Shown piece by piece: positions 33,901 to 42,916 of a stretch of 43,504 nt of DNA; positions within the stretch are counted from its first letter, which is position 1, and every line of letters starts with the position of its first letter. The stretch comes from Methylotenera_A sp036676175 (GTDB taxonomy: Bacteria; Pseudomonadota; Gammaproteobacteria; Burkholderiales; Methylophilaceae). A program made the translations under genes and the position numbers. The notes beneath the pieces were generated by a model that did no database searches, had not been told where the DNA came from, and saw only the letters and a program-made list of their open reading frames with translations. Location: the NCBI GenBank assembly GCA_036676175.1, contig JAKFDL010000021.1, positions 1-43,504 of the forward strand. The letters are read 5' to 3'.

Positions 33901-36900
33901 AAAGCATTGCAATAAATGACTGAGCTGGCTAGACGTCCATACACCTGAGCATCTGCTTCGCTTGCATTTAACATACGGAGTACTTCTTGGCTTTGAAACC
34001 AAGCCATTTCAAAAGCACGCTCTACAAAATGACGATCGCCGTACTTGTCTATCAACGCCAATGCTGCTTCACGCGAATTAGCGACCCCAGAAATAATCTG
34101 TACCGTTGTGGATTTATCTGCCGCTAAATGCACAGACCGCCGAATTGCAACAATAGGATCTAGCACTGAGCCATCGGTGTTAGATAAAGGATGAGTTAAT
34201 GCTTGAGCGGATTTAACATTTGGCCTACCAAATAGCTGATCAGTTATTTGATTTGAAACTTGCCCCAATAAATTTCCTGTGGTTTTTAAGGCATCCTCGC
34301 TATCAAAAACAACAGGATTGGCGGCAGAACGTCCGCGCCCGATAAATTTTGCCCGATCAGTTTCGTAGGTAGGCACCTGACCAAGGTTGGTATGATTGCC
34401 ACCTTGTACAGCCATTAAATGAAACATCCACGGCACACGTTCGCCTTGGGTGCGTGGTCGCCTGGTACAAAGAATAGCTTGCCGGTCATGCAAAATTTCA
34501 GTTTGTACGAATAGATTACTAAATGACCGATGCGCTAAATCAGCGTTTTGTGGGGCTAATATCACCTCAGCATAGCTGGTTATTTCAATCTGATGAGGCC
34601 GTGCCGCCAAATTGGTGAGCGTGACACGCCGTATTTCCACATCATCTTCCGGTGAAACACTTATTTCAGTATGTGTTTCAATGGTTTGGTCACGGCGGCG
34701 ATATTCAGCACGCGCCTGTGAAAATATGGCTTCATAAAAATCAGCTTTCCGCTGGGTTGGCTGATGCGCACTGGACCAATACCGCTGGCTATCCACATCC
34801 CGCAAATAGATAAAAGTACCCCAGTTATCCTGTGTGGCATCTTCGCGCCAGCGCGTAACTGCTAAGTCATGCCAGCGGCTATAACCGCCACCCGCATTGG
34901 TTGCCATCACATGATATCTGCCATTCGATAGCAAATGTACTTCCGGAATCGGCGTATTGGCCTCTGGGAAAATACGCATAATGGCACCTGCGGCCTTGTT
35001 ATCCTCTACCGCATTTGCATTCACCTCTGCTGCGTGCGGCTGTAACGTCGCCCCCTGTTTAGGGATACGTTCCTGTAACAGCAGTTCTGTCGCTTTAATG
35101 GTTGGCGAAGCCATGAATCGGCGCTGCATCGGTTTATTCAATAATACATGCGCAAATGACAACAGACTCATGCCCTGATGGTGCGCCATGAAGGTTAAAA
35201 TGGCGGCATGATTTTTACCACGTGGTAAGCGGCTAGGCGTGTAATCAATCGCTTCATAAAACCCATATTGCCCAACAAAGCCGCTATCTGCTAATTTTTG
35301 TAAGTTTTTACAGGCTTCATTCGGCATCACCATTAACGCCAGTGCGCTGGCATAAGGTGCAATCACCAAATCGTCTGCCAAACCTCTTTTAAATCCCAAG
35401 CCTGGCACGCCAAAAGCCCGGTATTGATAGACTTGTCCATTATCTGTTGCGTTATAGCAGGACTCTGAAATGCCCCACGGCACACCTTTAAGTTGGCCAT
35501 ATTTAATTTGCCGCCGTACCACCGCTTTACAGGTGTGGTTCAATAAAGTGTTTTCGAAACTGGGCATGAGTAACTGCGGCATCAAATACTCAAACATAGA
35601 GCCAGACCATGAAAGCAGACTGATGTCACCACCGATACTGGTGAGCAGTCGACCTAGTGAGAACCAATGCTTTTGCTGCAATTGACCTTGTGCAATCAAT
35701 AAAAAGCTAGCCAGCCTGGCTTCAGACGCCAATAAATCGTAACAAGAAGGATCGCGCCGACGCTCACCAACATCAAAGCCAATACTCAGTAAATCAGTTG
35801 TGCTGTCGTACAAAAAGCTGAAGTCCATTTCAGCCAATTTTTGGGTACGCTCCACCAAATCATCTATTTTTTGCAAGCGCTTATTGTTTGCATCAATATC
35901 TGTCATCTGACTGTTTGTGGATTCTTCTAAACATGCATTTGCTTGTGCATATAATGCGTTGGTCCAATAAACCAATTCATCTTGACCATCTAAAGACAGT
36001 ACTCCTACCAGCTCATGCGTAATTTGTTGTATTTGCACAAATATTTGATGCATAGCCTGTGCACTTTGTGGTGTGGTGAACGCTTGCCTATGCAGTATTT
36101 CTTGCAAAAATTTAATCTTATTTTCGATGGGTTTTTCTAACTGTGTTGGCAAATGTTCAAGCAATATAGTCAGCGTGTCACCTAAGCCTTGTAAATTTTT
36201 ACAATTATTTAAAGGCTGATGTTTCAGTTCCTGCAAACCCGCCTGCAATGTCAATAAGCTTCCTGCCAGGTTGCCGCTGTCTACAGATGAAATGTAATGA
36301 GGGTTTAATAGCCGCAGCGTGCGTGTTTCATACCAATTATAAAAATGACCATGGTAGCGCTCCATTTTTTCCATGGTTGCCAATGTATTTTCGGTGAGGT
36401 ATAACAATTGATTGACGCTGATATAGCCAAAGTCATAAGCGGCTAAATTTGCCAACAGCCCCATCCCTATATTGGTTGGTGAGGTGCGGGATGCAATGGT
36501 GGTGGTTGGATGTTGCTGTACATTATCCGGTGCTAACCAATTTTCTTCAGCAGTTACATACTGATCAAAATACCGCCAGGTACGCCTCGCGCTGGTTCGC
36601 AAAAAAACAGTCTGGCTTGCCGTTAACTCTGCCACTTCTGTATCAATGGGCTTGCTGATCCACCACGCTACTAACGGCGAAACTAACCAAAGCAATAGAA
36701 TAGGTAGGCTAAATTGCCAAACCATTAATGGGCTAGCATGCAAAGTTTGCAACCAGATGAAATAAGTGGTTAGCACCAATACAATGGCCGGTGCAATCCA
36801 CATCTCTTTATAAAGATCTACTCGGTTTTGGCGTGCATTTCGCTTGGTATAAAGCGGTAAATGCCAAAGCAATAAATTGCGCTTACTAAACAGCATGCGT

Positions 36901-39761
36901 CCAGCAGAGCGCGCTGTCGCATCTAAATTGATTGCGAATTCATAAGGTAGAAATACTAGTGATAATGTTGCTAATAATAATGACTGGGTTGCCGTTTGAT
37001 TGGACAGCTTAAGATGCGCCCACCAAGCACGTTCTTTAGGTTTATTAAGAAATGCAATCAGGCTGCTTAATAGCGGTGGTAAAAATAAAACCATCAATAC
37101 AGTTGCTTGAATGGTCACCAACATTAATATGGATACATTAGATAACCAGCCTGCCAGCAGCAAACCAAACAGTGATAGCGCAATCAGGCTACGCCTTAAA
37201 TTGTCGATAATTTTCCAAATCGATAAAGCACTTAATGGATTACGCCGTCTGTTTGCATCTATACCATTGGCTGTTGGCACACGCGGCAGCAGCCAGCCAG
37301 CTAATTGCCAATCACCTCTTACCCAACGGTGACGACGACTGATATCCATGGGATAACTGGCTGGATGATCTTCGATTAAATCAACATCACTCACCAGTGC
37401 ACTTCTGGCATAGCCGCCTTCTAGTAAGTCATGGCTCAAAATCAGGTTATCAGGAAACCGTCCGTCTACCGCCAATCTAAAGGCATCGACATCATAAATA
37501 CCCTTACCAACAAATGAGCCTTCTGCAAAAATATCCTGATAGACATCCGACACTTCTCTTGTGTAAGGGTCTATGCCGGATTCTCCCGCATAAAGCTTGG
37601 TAAACCAGGTTTGATTCGCGCTGATTAAACTAATAGACGCGCGTGGTTGCAAAATGGCATACCCACTCACAACACGGCCTGCTTTCTCATCAAACACCGG
37701 GCGGTTAAGCGGGTGCGCCAAATTACCAATCAATTTGCCTGCCGAGTCTCGTGGCAATTGCGTATCCGTATCTAATGTAATGACATATTTAATACTGCTT
37801 AAAACGCTGGTATCGCCAACAATTTCTGTAAACGCAGATTGATTAACCGTGTCCATATCACCGTCACGCAGCAGTGTATTAAATTGCTCTAATTTACCGC
37901 GCTTGCGTTCATAGCCCATCCAGATACGGTCCACTTCATTCCATTCGCGTTGCCGATGGAATAAGTAAAATATGTTGGGCCTATCATTAAAGTATCTTGT
38001 ATTTAATGCCTCAATACCTGCACGTGCATGGGCAATTAATGCAGCATCTTCTGGCATTGTGCGTGCAGCTGCATCCTTAAAGTCAGTGAGCAGTGCGAAA
38101 TATAAATTGGCATCCCGGTTACCTAGGTAACGAATTTCTAAAGCCTCAAGCAAGCTATCAATCTCTTCCACGTTGCCTATCAAAGTGGGAATTACCACCA
38201 TGGTGCGGTGTTGTTCTGGGATCCCTTTAGAAAAATCCAGCCTTGGTACTGGTTGAGGGCGAACAGTCTGGGTAATGATTAAATTGACCAACGAAACAGC
38301 CAAGGCCGATAAGCCTATAAAACCAATCAAGGCCAAAAGCAGAGTCAGCCAATTACTCAGTCCACTATAAGTTGCAGCAGAAACGATGACTGCAGTAAAT
38401 AGTGCGGTGAGCAATAAAATACTGCCCACGTAGAGCATTAAGCTAAAGGGCTTGCAAGATTGCTTGAACACGCACCCCAGGGTGTTACGACAATTTAGTT
38501 TTTGTTTAAGTAACCTTAGACCATCATCAATTAAATAATAGCCAACGTGTGCGCTGCGGTGTTGACTTCCCATTAGACTATACGCGTTATTGGCTAAGCT
38601 AATTGCCATGCGCGCTGTATTTACTTCATATTGCGAACACTGGTTGCCCGGATGTGCGGTTTTAATTTTTGGGATTAATCTTGCCACATCTTCAATGGCA
38701 TGACGGTATTGATCGCGTGTAGAAAAATCCTGGTTTACATAATAATTACTGGGATCCTGAACGAGTATCTGTTCTACCGCACTCAGTGACTCAACATAAT
38801 TGCGCCAATCCATGCCGCCAATAAACCGTAAACTGCTTACACTATTAGCGATAGAGATTTGATTGGCAGCGGCCTTGCGGCTTGCAGATTCCAATAACTG
38901 CGTGGCAGTCATATGTTGTAGTGATAATTGCTGCTCTACCCAAGTTTGCACAAAGGCCATTGCTGCGCCTTGGTCTTGTAACCTGCTATAAAACTCTTCT
39001 ACAAAAGACGCAGTGAGTGGTATATCGGCATCAGCTAATTTAGCGAGTAACTGAATGATATGTTTAGGTTCGTTTTCTGCAGCTAGAAGCATGCGATCTG
39101 CCCAAACAGACGCAGTTTCCTGTTCTTCGCGCCGATTCGCAATACGCACTGAAACACGGCGTAAGTTTTCGATTAATGCCAACTGCAACATAATAGGAAA
39201 CGCCCACAGCTCGCCTAACATCAAAGGCTCTACTGTTTGATACGCTGCAATAAACTGGGTGGTATTTTCATTATCCACCCGGCCATCCATATGCGAAATT
39301 AAGGCTAAAGCTAAATCATAAATACGTGGAAACCCATCAGAGATACCACCGACTAAACGTGGTAATTGTTTACTATAACCCCGCGGCAAATGGCGCTGGG
39401 CTAATGTGATTTGCTGTTGAATTAAATAATAATTATCAAGTAGCCAACTTTCAGCCGGGGCTATACCCTGTCCAATTTTTTCAGTACTGCTGTTAGCCTG
39501 TGAAATAGCCTGATAAGCAGCCAAGATAACGCTGGCATTATCAGAAAGCCTTGCAAGTAGGCGATCTGGCCCGGGGGTGGGGTTGACCTTATGCTGACTG
39601 GCGATTGTGATGGCATGGCGTTTAAGTTGCTCTATACTGAGCAGTTCAGAACGTAGCAACTCAGGTTCGTGCTCTTTAGGCGCTAATTTACCTAGATGGG
39701 CAAGCAAAGTTGAGACTATGTTAGAAAGCTTATACAAGATATTGGGAATATTAGCTCTCAA
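30951..39761 (-). CDS. ndvB: Cyclic beta-glucan synthase (NdvB/ChvB type, GT84 plus GH94)
   Basis: This 2936-residue protein has the layout of cyclic beta-1,2-glucan synthases. A soluble N-terminal part (1-430) precedes membrane helices near 434-495. The GT84 glycosyltransferase (about 520-860) has TLDTDTQLP near 663 and the QxxRW-like RHRWVRGDWQ near 809. More membrane helices follow (about 840-1060). A glycoamylase-like domain (about 1280-1560) leads to GH94-type beta-sandwich and catalytic domains, with the phosphorylase Asp in GCGDWNDGMNLIG near 2610. The enzyme builds a UDP-glucose-derived chain on itself, trims it and cyclises it, giving periplasmic glucans for osmotic adaptation. The start is TTG at 39761 with no clear ribosome site; no ATG occurs upstream in frame before a stop near 39807. 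The linkage made is inferred. Confidence 0.92.
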   Translation of the reverse strand: MRANIPNILYKLSNIVSTLLAHLGKLAPKEHEPELLRSELLSIEQLKRHAITIASQHKVNPTPGPDRLLARLSDNASVILAAYQAISQANSSTEKIGQGIAPAESWLLDNYYLIQQQITLAQRHLPRGYSKQLPRLVGGISDGFPRIYDLALALISHMDGRVDNENTTQFIAAYQTVEPLMLGELWAFPIMLQLALIENLRRVSVRIANRREEQETASVWADRMLLAAENEPKHIIQLLAKLADADIPLTASFVEEFYSRLQDQGAAMAFVQTWVEQQLSLQHMTATQLLESASRKAAANQISIANSVSSLRFIGGMDWRNYVESLSAVEQILVQDPSNYYVNQDFSTRDQYRHAIEDVARLIPKIKTAHPGNQCSQYEVNTARMAISLANNAYSLMGSQHRSAHVGYYLIDDGLRLLKQKLNCRNTLGCVFKQSCKPFSLMLYVGSILLLTALFTAVIVSAATYSGLSNWLTLLLALIGFIGLSALAVSLVNLIITQTVRPQPVPRLDFSKGIPEQHRTMVVIPTLIGNVEEIDSLLEALEIRYLGNRDANLYFALLTDFKDAAARTMPEDAALIAHARAGIEALNTRYFNDRPNIFYLFHRQREWNEVDRIWMGYERKRGKLEQFNTLLRDGDMDTVNQSAFTEIVGDTSVLSSIKYVITLDTDTQLPRDSAGKLIGNLAHPLNRPVFDEKAGRVVSGYAILQPRASISLISANQTWFTKLYAGESGIDPYTREVSDVYQDIFAEGSFVGKGIYDVDAFRLAVDGRFPDNLILSHDLLEGGYARSALVSDVDLIEDHPASYPMDISRRHRWVRGDWQLAGWLLPRVPTANGIDANRRRNPLSALSIWKIIDNLRRSLIALSLFGLLLAGWLSNVSILMLVTIQATVLMVLFLPPLLSSLIAFLNKPKERAWWAHLKLSNQTATQSLLLATLSLVFLPYEFAINLDATARSAGRMLFSKRNLLLWHLPLYTKRNARQNRVDLYKEMWIAPAIVLVLTTYFIWLQTLHASPLMVWQFSLPILLLWLVSPLVAWWISKPIDTEVAELTASQTVFLRTSARRTWRYFDQYVTAEENWLAPDNVQQHPTTTIASRTSPTNIGMGLLANLAAYDFGYISVNQLLYLTENTLATMEKMERYHGHFYNWYETRTLRLLNPHYISSVDSGNLAGSLLTLQAGLQELKHQPLNNCKNLQGLGDTLTILLEHLPTQLEKPIENKIKFLQEILHRQAFTTPQSAQAMHQIFVQIQQITHELVGVLSLDGQDELVYWTNALYAQANACLEESTNSQMTDIDANNKRLQKIDDLVERTQKLAEMDFSFLYDSTTDLLSIGFDVGERRRDPSCYDLLASEARLASFLLIAQGQLQQKHWFSLGRLLTSIGGDISLLSWSGSMFEYLMPQLLMPSFENTLLNHTCKAVVRRQIKYGQLKGVPWGISESCYNATDNGQVYQYRAFGVPGLGFKRGLADDLVIAPYASALALMVMPNEACKNLQKLADSGFVGQYGFYEAIDYTPSRLPRGKNHAAILTFMAHHQGMSLLSFAHVLLNKPMQRRFMASPTIKATELLLQERIPKQGATLQPHAAEVNANAVEDNKAAGAIMRIFPEANTPIPEVHLLSNGRYHVMATNAGGGYSRWHDLAVTRWREDATQDNWGTFIYLRDVDSQRYWSSAHQPTQRKADFYEAIFSQARAEYRRRDQTIETHTEISVSPEDDVEIRRVTLTNLAARPHQIEITSYAEVILAPQNADLAHRSFSNLFVQTEILHDRQAILCTRRPRTQGERVPWMFHLMAVQGGNHTNLGQVPTYETDRAKFIGRGRSAANPVVFDSEDALKTTGNLLGQVSNQITDQLFGRPNVKSAQALTHPLSNTDGSVLDPIVAIRRSVHLAADKSTTVQIISGVANSREAALALIDKYGDRHFVERAFEMAWFQSQEVLRMLNASEADAQVYGRLASSVIYCNALRRTSPSVISRNQLGQSGLWRFGVSGDLPIVLIRIGDINRINLVKQLLQAHTYWRMNGLIVDLVIINEDFSGYRAVLQDQIIGLINAGAEAQTMDKPGGVFIKRVEELSEEARVLFQTVARVVFTDSGENLIEQVERRAATERLTERASERLEPFLQAYPQRYVPLPKRTLIFDNGIGGFTTDGREYVITLRNGQTTPAPWVNVIASPHIGTVVSESGSAYTWVENAHEFRLTTWHNDALSDSSGEAHYIRDEETGVFWSPTPLPACIASLDDSDYVCRHGFGYSVFEHNEAGISSEMTTYVAMDAPVKFVVIKLRNMSNRIRQLSLTGYWELVLGEWRHANLMHIVSEVDAQTGALFAHNAYSREFANRVVFAQLNEKELNLSGNRTEFIGRNGSLASPAAMYRKRLSGRTGAGLDPCAALQTSITLHEEGEREFVFVFGAANNADEARHYLQRFSGRAGARQALEAVYEYWNHTLGAVQVETPDPALNVLSNGWLIYQTISCRLWGRSGYYQSGGAYGFRDQLQDTMALVHATPWLMREQILRCAERQFPQGDVQHWWHPPNGQGVRTHFSDDYLWLVYATCRYVVATGDTAVLDEQVHFLEGRSLNQFEEAYYDLPQRSHESASLYEHCVRAVKYGLRFGAHQLPLIGCGDWNDGMNLIGRDGKGESVWLAWFLVENLNLFNMIAHNKGDEQFAEVCTTQAALLKGNIETNAWDGGWYRRAYFDDGTPLGSKENDECQIDSISQSWSVISKSGNPERAKQAMNAVNQRLVERDAQLIKLLDPPFDQSQLEPGYIKGYVPGVRENGGQYTHAAIWTTMAFAMQGDHERAWELYGMLNPIHHAGTAEQIQTYKVEPYVMSADIYATAPHTGRGGWTWYTGAAGWMYRLTLETLLGITLENDQLHIAPCVPKHWQSYKIHYRYRDTVYHITIRCNQEKSADLPRVVLDDVVVLSSQVDQANTPSACIIPLTDDRQEHNVQVNL

Positions 39762-39800
39762 GAATAACGCGTTATACCGATAAATTACTCTACTAAGAGT

Positions 39801-39833
39801 GAATTTTTACTCATTAGACTTCAGTAAAAATTC
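39801..39833. promoter_or_regulatory. Perfect inverted repeat upstream of the glucan synthase gene
   Basis: GAATTTTTACT (39801-39811) and AGTAAAAATTC (39823-39833) form an 11-bp perfect inverted repeat with an 11-bp spacer, 40 bp before the TTG start. The centre-to-centre spacing of the arms is 22 bp, about two helical turns, which suits a dimeric regulator; alternatively the leader mRNA folds here. No T run follows, so it is not a standard terminator. Confidence 0.55.
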
Positions 39834-39928
39834 TTAGGTTTAATATACGCTTTTTTTGTAAAAATACTACGTACGGTAACGCACATAGTCTCATTGCACC
39901 TACCCATTCCACCTTCGCCTGATTCTAC

Positions 39929-40672
39929 CTATGCATTCAGCTGCATTTTTTGTAAGCGGTCTTGTTCCTTTTTTGCAATCGCATAACACTCACAACTGCG
40001 ACTTTCTAATGCATGACGATCCAGCACAGTAATCAGGCCACGCTTGTAACTAATCACACCTGCATCTTGTAGTTTTAATGCAGCATCGGTGACGCTCTCG
40101 CGTCTCACTCCCAACATGCCGGCGAGCATCTCGTGTGTCATCGCAATTTGATTGGAGGATAATCGATCTAAACTTAGCAATAACCGACGGCATAGTTGCT
40201 GGTCGATTGAATGATGGCGATTACAAACCGCTGTCTGTGTCATTTGCGTAATCATAGCCTGTGAGTAGCGCAATAAAATATTCAGCATATGTCCATCACG
40301 ATTAATCGCGGTTTTGGCTGCTTGGGCATGCATTCTGTAACCTTTTCCGGCGGACTGTACCAAGGCTTGGTTAGGTGTGTCGCTACCCGACAATAGCAAT
40401 GATATGCCGACGACACCATCATTACCGATGACTGCCACTTCGGACGAGTCTCCACTTTCTGTCATATACAACAAAGAAACAATCGCTGTGGTCGGGAAAT
40501 ACATGTAGGCGGGTGTTTTGCCTGATTCATACAACACTTGGTTCAGAGAGAAATCTACAGGCTCCATATCAGGTTCCCATTGATGCCACTCATTTTCAGA
40601 CATCGCAGCCAACAAATGGTTAAGCTGTGGTAATGACGCCTGGTCTCTAATTTTTTGCGCGACAGCATTCAT
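39929..40672 (-). CDS. Crp/Fnr-family transcriptional regulator
   Basis: The 247-residue protein has a cNMP-binding-like beta-roll (about 30-150) and a C-terminal winged helix-turn-helix (about 170-225), with THEMLAGMLGVRRESVTDA as the recognition unit. It lacks the N-terminal cysteine cluster of true FNR. It also lacks the FGE...RSA nucleotide cassette of Crp (here EVAVIGNDGVVGISLLL), so neither an Fe-S cluster nor cAMP is expected. A strong AAGGAG precedes the ATG. It lies 168 bp before the glucan synthase gene on the same strand and could regulate that gene or be transcribed towards it. The ligand is unknown. Confidence 0.88.
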   Translation of the reverse strand: MNAVAQKIRDQASLPQLNHLLAAMSENEWHQWEPDMEPVDFSLNQVLYESGKTPAYMYFPTTAIVSLLYMTESGDSSEVAVIGNDGVVGISLLLSGSDTPNQALVQSAGKGYRMHAQAAKTAINRDGHMLNILLRYSQAMITQMTQTAVCNRHHSIDQQLCRRLLLSLDRLSSNQIAMTHEMLAGMLGVRRESVTDAALKLQDAGVISYKRGLITVLDRHALESRSCECYAIAKKEQDRLQKMQLNA

Positions 40673-40968
40673 GTGATTCTCCTTAACTAGGGGCCCATGA
40701 TGCGTTTATCTAATCAAGTTTTTTATCAGTTACGCGCTTAATATAATGTAAGTATCATCCTACGAGCTTATATTTATACTGATTTCGTATTAAAGTAAGC
40801 TATAACGTAATTAATGTCACTTTGGATAATCTGTGCGCCAGCGCACTTTAGAATTAATTAAACAATGTAAGATGGGTAATGAAACAAGCTAAGCTATCAA
40901 TGCTGCCGAGCCGTAAAACCAACTGTCTATAATTCATTTATAGTTTCTATAAAAAAGCCGAGTTCAAT
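40673..40968. other. Divergent promoter region between the Crp/Fnr-type regulator and the EEP-clsB unit
   Basis: These 296 bp contain an AAGGAG ribosome site for the regulator, a short palindrome GTGCGC-CA-GCGCAC at 40833-40846, and a perfect TATAAT at 40928-40933 without a good -35. The latter would start transcription near 40940, giving a leader of about 29 nt for the EEP gene. No small gene was recognised. I could not find a convincing Crp (TGTGA-N6-TCACA) or Fnr (TTGAT-N4-ATCAA) site. Confidence 0.45.
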
Positions 40969-41721
40969 TTGCATAACACATTACGTATCGCTACATTCAA
41001 TATCCATAAAGGAGTGACTCACTTCAGCGCGAGCTTGGCATTGCACCATCAGCGTGATTTGTTGCGGAAATTACATGCTGACATTATATTTTTACAGGAA
41101 GTACAAGACGTTCATACACTAAAAAGTAAGCGTTTTCTAACTTGGCCGACTGCTGGACAAGTGGAGTTTTTAGCCGATACGGTTTGGAAAGATTACGCTT
41201 ATGGCAAAAATTCCGTCTACCCAGCTGGCCACCATGGCAATGCTTTACTGTCAAAATTTCCAATTCTTAACAATAAAAACGTAGACATTTCAGCGCATAC
41301 CTCTGAGCAGCGGGGCATACTGCATACTGAAATTAACGTACCCGGTTGGACATTGCCCTTGCATACTGTCTGTGTGCATCTGGGTTTATTTGCACATTGG
41401 CGGCATCAACAATTGTATAAAGTTGCTGAATACATTGAGACACATGTACCTGCTGATGCACCACTAGTTATTGCTGGTGATTTTAACGATTGGAGTATGC
41501 GTGCTGGCCGTGTATTCGCAACGCGCTTACATTTAAAAGAAGTTTTTGAACATCATGCTGGTATTTCAGCACGCAGCTTTCCGTCTTGGTTACCGATATT
41601 GCGCCTGGACCGTATTTATGTACGTGGTTTTACCATTAAGCATGTAGAGGTGCATTCTGGTCCACAATTTATTAAACTGTCAGATCACGCTATTTTAACG
41701 GCTACTCTAAATAAAGTATGA
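40969..41721 (+). CDS. Endonuclease/exonuclease/phosphatase-family protein (YbhP-like)
   Basis: The 250-residue protein has the EEP-fold active-site motifs: IATFNIHKG at the N-terminus, IFLQEVQDV with the metal-binding Glu near residue 43, GDFNDW near residue 165 and a C-terminal SDHAILTA. It starts at TTG (40969), since no ATG or GTG occurs between an in-frame stop at 40930 and the first motif. It is joined to clsB by a 4-bp ATGA overlap. E. coli has the same pair, ybhP-clsB, so the protein may act with cardiolipin synthesis, for example on a phosphodiester lipid or head group; DNA cleavage is also possible. Confidence 0.88.
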   Translation: MHNTLRIATFNIHKGVTHFSASLALHHQRDLLRKLHADIIFLQEVQDVHTLKSKRFLTWPTAGQVEFLADTVWKDYAYGKNSVYPAGHHGNALLSKFPILNNKNVDISAHTSEQRGILHTEINVPGWTLPLHTVCVHLGLFAHWRHQQLYKVAEYIETHVPADAPLVIAGDFNDWSMRAGRVFATRLHLKEVFEHHAGISARSFPSWLPILRLDRIYVRGFTIKHVEVHSGPQFIKLSDHAILTATLNKV

Positions 41722-42902
41722 CAACTTTTGTTGGCGGAAACCAGATTGAGTTACTGCGTTGCGGGGTTGAATACTTTCCTGCGCTAGTGGATGCCATTGA
41801 CGCTGCCAATACGGAGATTTACCTAGAAACCTATATTTTTGAATTAGATAAAGCGGGTATCCAGATTGGCAATGCGCTGAAACAGGCAGCACAGCGTGGC
41901 GTCATGGTGAACGTTTTGCTAGATGGTTTTGGCTGCAAAGATATGCCGTCGGAATATCTAAAAGAATTACGACAAGCTGGTGTACAAGTCATGCTGTATC
42001 GGCAAAAAATATCACCCTGGACATTTAAAAAAAATCGCTTGCGCCGCTTACACCGAAAGGTTGTAGTCATTGATGAGCATATAGGCTTTGTTGGCGGCAT
42101 TAACATTATTGATGATTACAACGTGCCCGAGAACACGCCGCCACGCATTGACTACGCCGTCCGTGTTGAAGGCGAATTGTTACCCAGCATCACCGCAAGC
42201 GTACGTAAACTTTGGCATCGTATGCAATGGACACACTTGCAGCCTACTCGCCCCACCGCTAGCAAACGCTTAACTCAGGTTAAACCAGCAGGCAAAAAAA
42301 GTGTCAAAAAAACTATCCAAAAAGGCATGCAGGCTGCATTTGTATTACGCGATAACGTCTTACATAGACGCGACATTGAAAAAGCTTATTTAAGCGCTAT
42401 TTATGCGGCGAAATCTGAAATCATTATCGCGAATGCCTATTTTGTGCCAGGTAGACGCTTTCGTACAGCATTACTACAAGCTGCCAGGCGTGGCGTAAAA
42501 ATTGAGTTGCTGTTGCAAGGTCGCATGGAATATTTTTTAATGTTTGCTACGCATGCTTTTTATGGCCTGTTTTTAAAAAATGGTATCGATATTTATGAGT
42601 ATCGCAAAAGCTTCATGCACTGCAAGGTCGCTGTCATTGACGGCTATTGGGCTACGGTTGGGTCATCCAATATCGATCCTTTTAGCATGCTGCTAGCACG
42701 TGAAGCTAATATCGTTGTGCAAGATGCAGCATTTTCTAACGAGTTACGCGGTGAAATCTGCGCTTCGATTCGTGAAGGTGCATATCAGGTCAATGCCAAA
42801 GAATGGTTGCAAGGTAACATTCTTAAACGCACCATCTCATGGTTTACCTATGGCATCGTCAGAGTTTTTTTGGGCTTAATTGGCTTTTCGAAAGAGCAGT
42901 AG
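41718..42902 (+). CDS. clsB: Cardiolipin synthase B (phospholipase D family)
   Basis: The 394-residue protein has two HKD half-sites: HRKVVVIDEHIGFVGG near residues 114-129 and HCKVAVIDGYWATVGSSNID near 301-320. It has no N-terminal membrane helices, as in ClsB and unlike ClsA. It forms cardiolipin by phosphatidyl transfer; E. coli ClsB can also make phosphatidylglycerol by head-group exchange. A basic insert (about residues 178-202, rich in Lys and Arg) lies between the halves. It is translationally coupled to the EEP gene and followed after 14 bp by nnrD. Confidence 0.92.
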   Translation: MTTFVGGNQIELLRCGVEYFPALVDAIDAANTEIYLETYIFELDKAGIQIGNALKQAAQRGVMVNVLLDGFGCKDMPSEYLKELRQAGVQVMLYRQKISPWTFKKNRLRRLHRKVVVIDEHIGFVGGINIIDDYNVPENTPPRIDYAVRVEGELLPSITASVRKLWHRMQWTHLQPTRPTASKRLTQVKPAGKKSVKKTIQKGMQAAFVLRDNVLHRRDIEKAYLSAIYAAKSEIIIANAYFVPGRRFRTALLQAARRGVKIELLLQGRMEYFLMFATHAFYGLFLKNGIDIYEYRKSFMHCKVAVIDGYWATVGSSNIDPFSMLLAREANIVVQDAAFSNELRGEICASIREGAYQVNAKEWLQGNILKRTISWFTYGIVRVFLGLIGFSKEQ

Positions 42903-42916
42903 TTTTAGTAAAAAAG

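Noticed and set aside
40673..40968. Fnr or Crp boxes in the region upstream of the Crp/Fnr-type regulator
   Set aside because: TTGAT-like and TGTCA-like half-sites occur, but no two halves have the correct spacing and symmetry.
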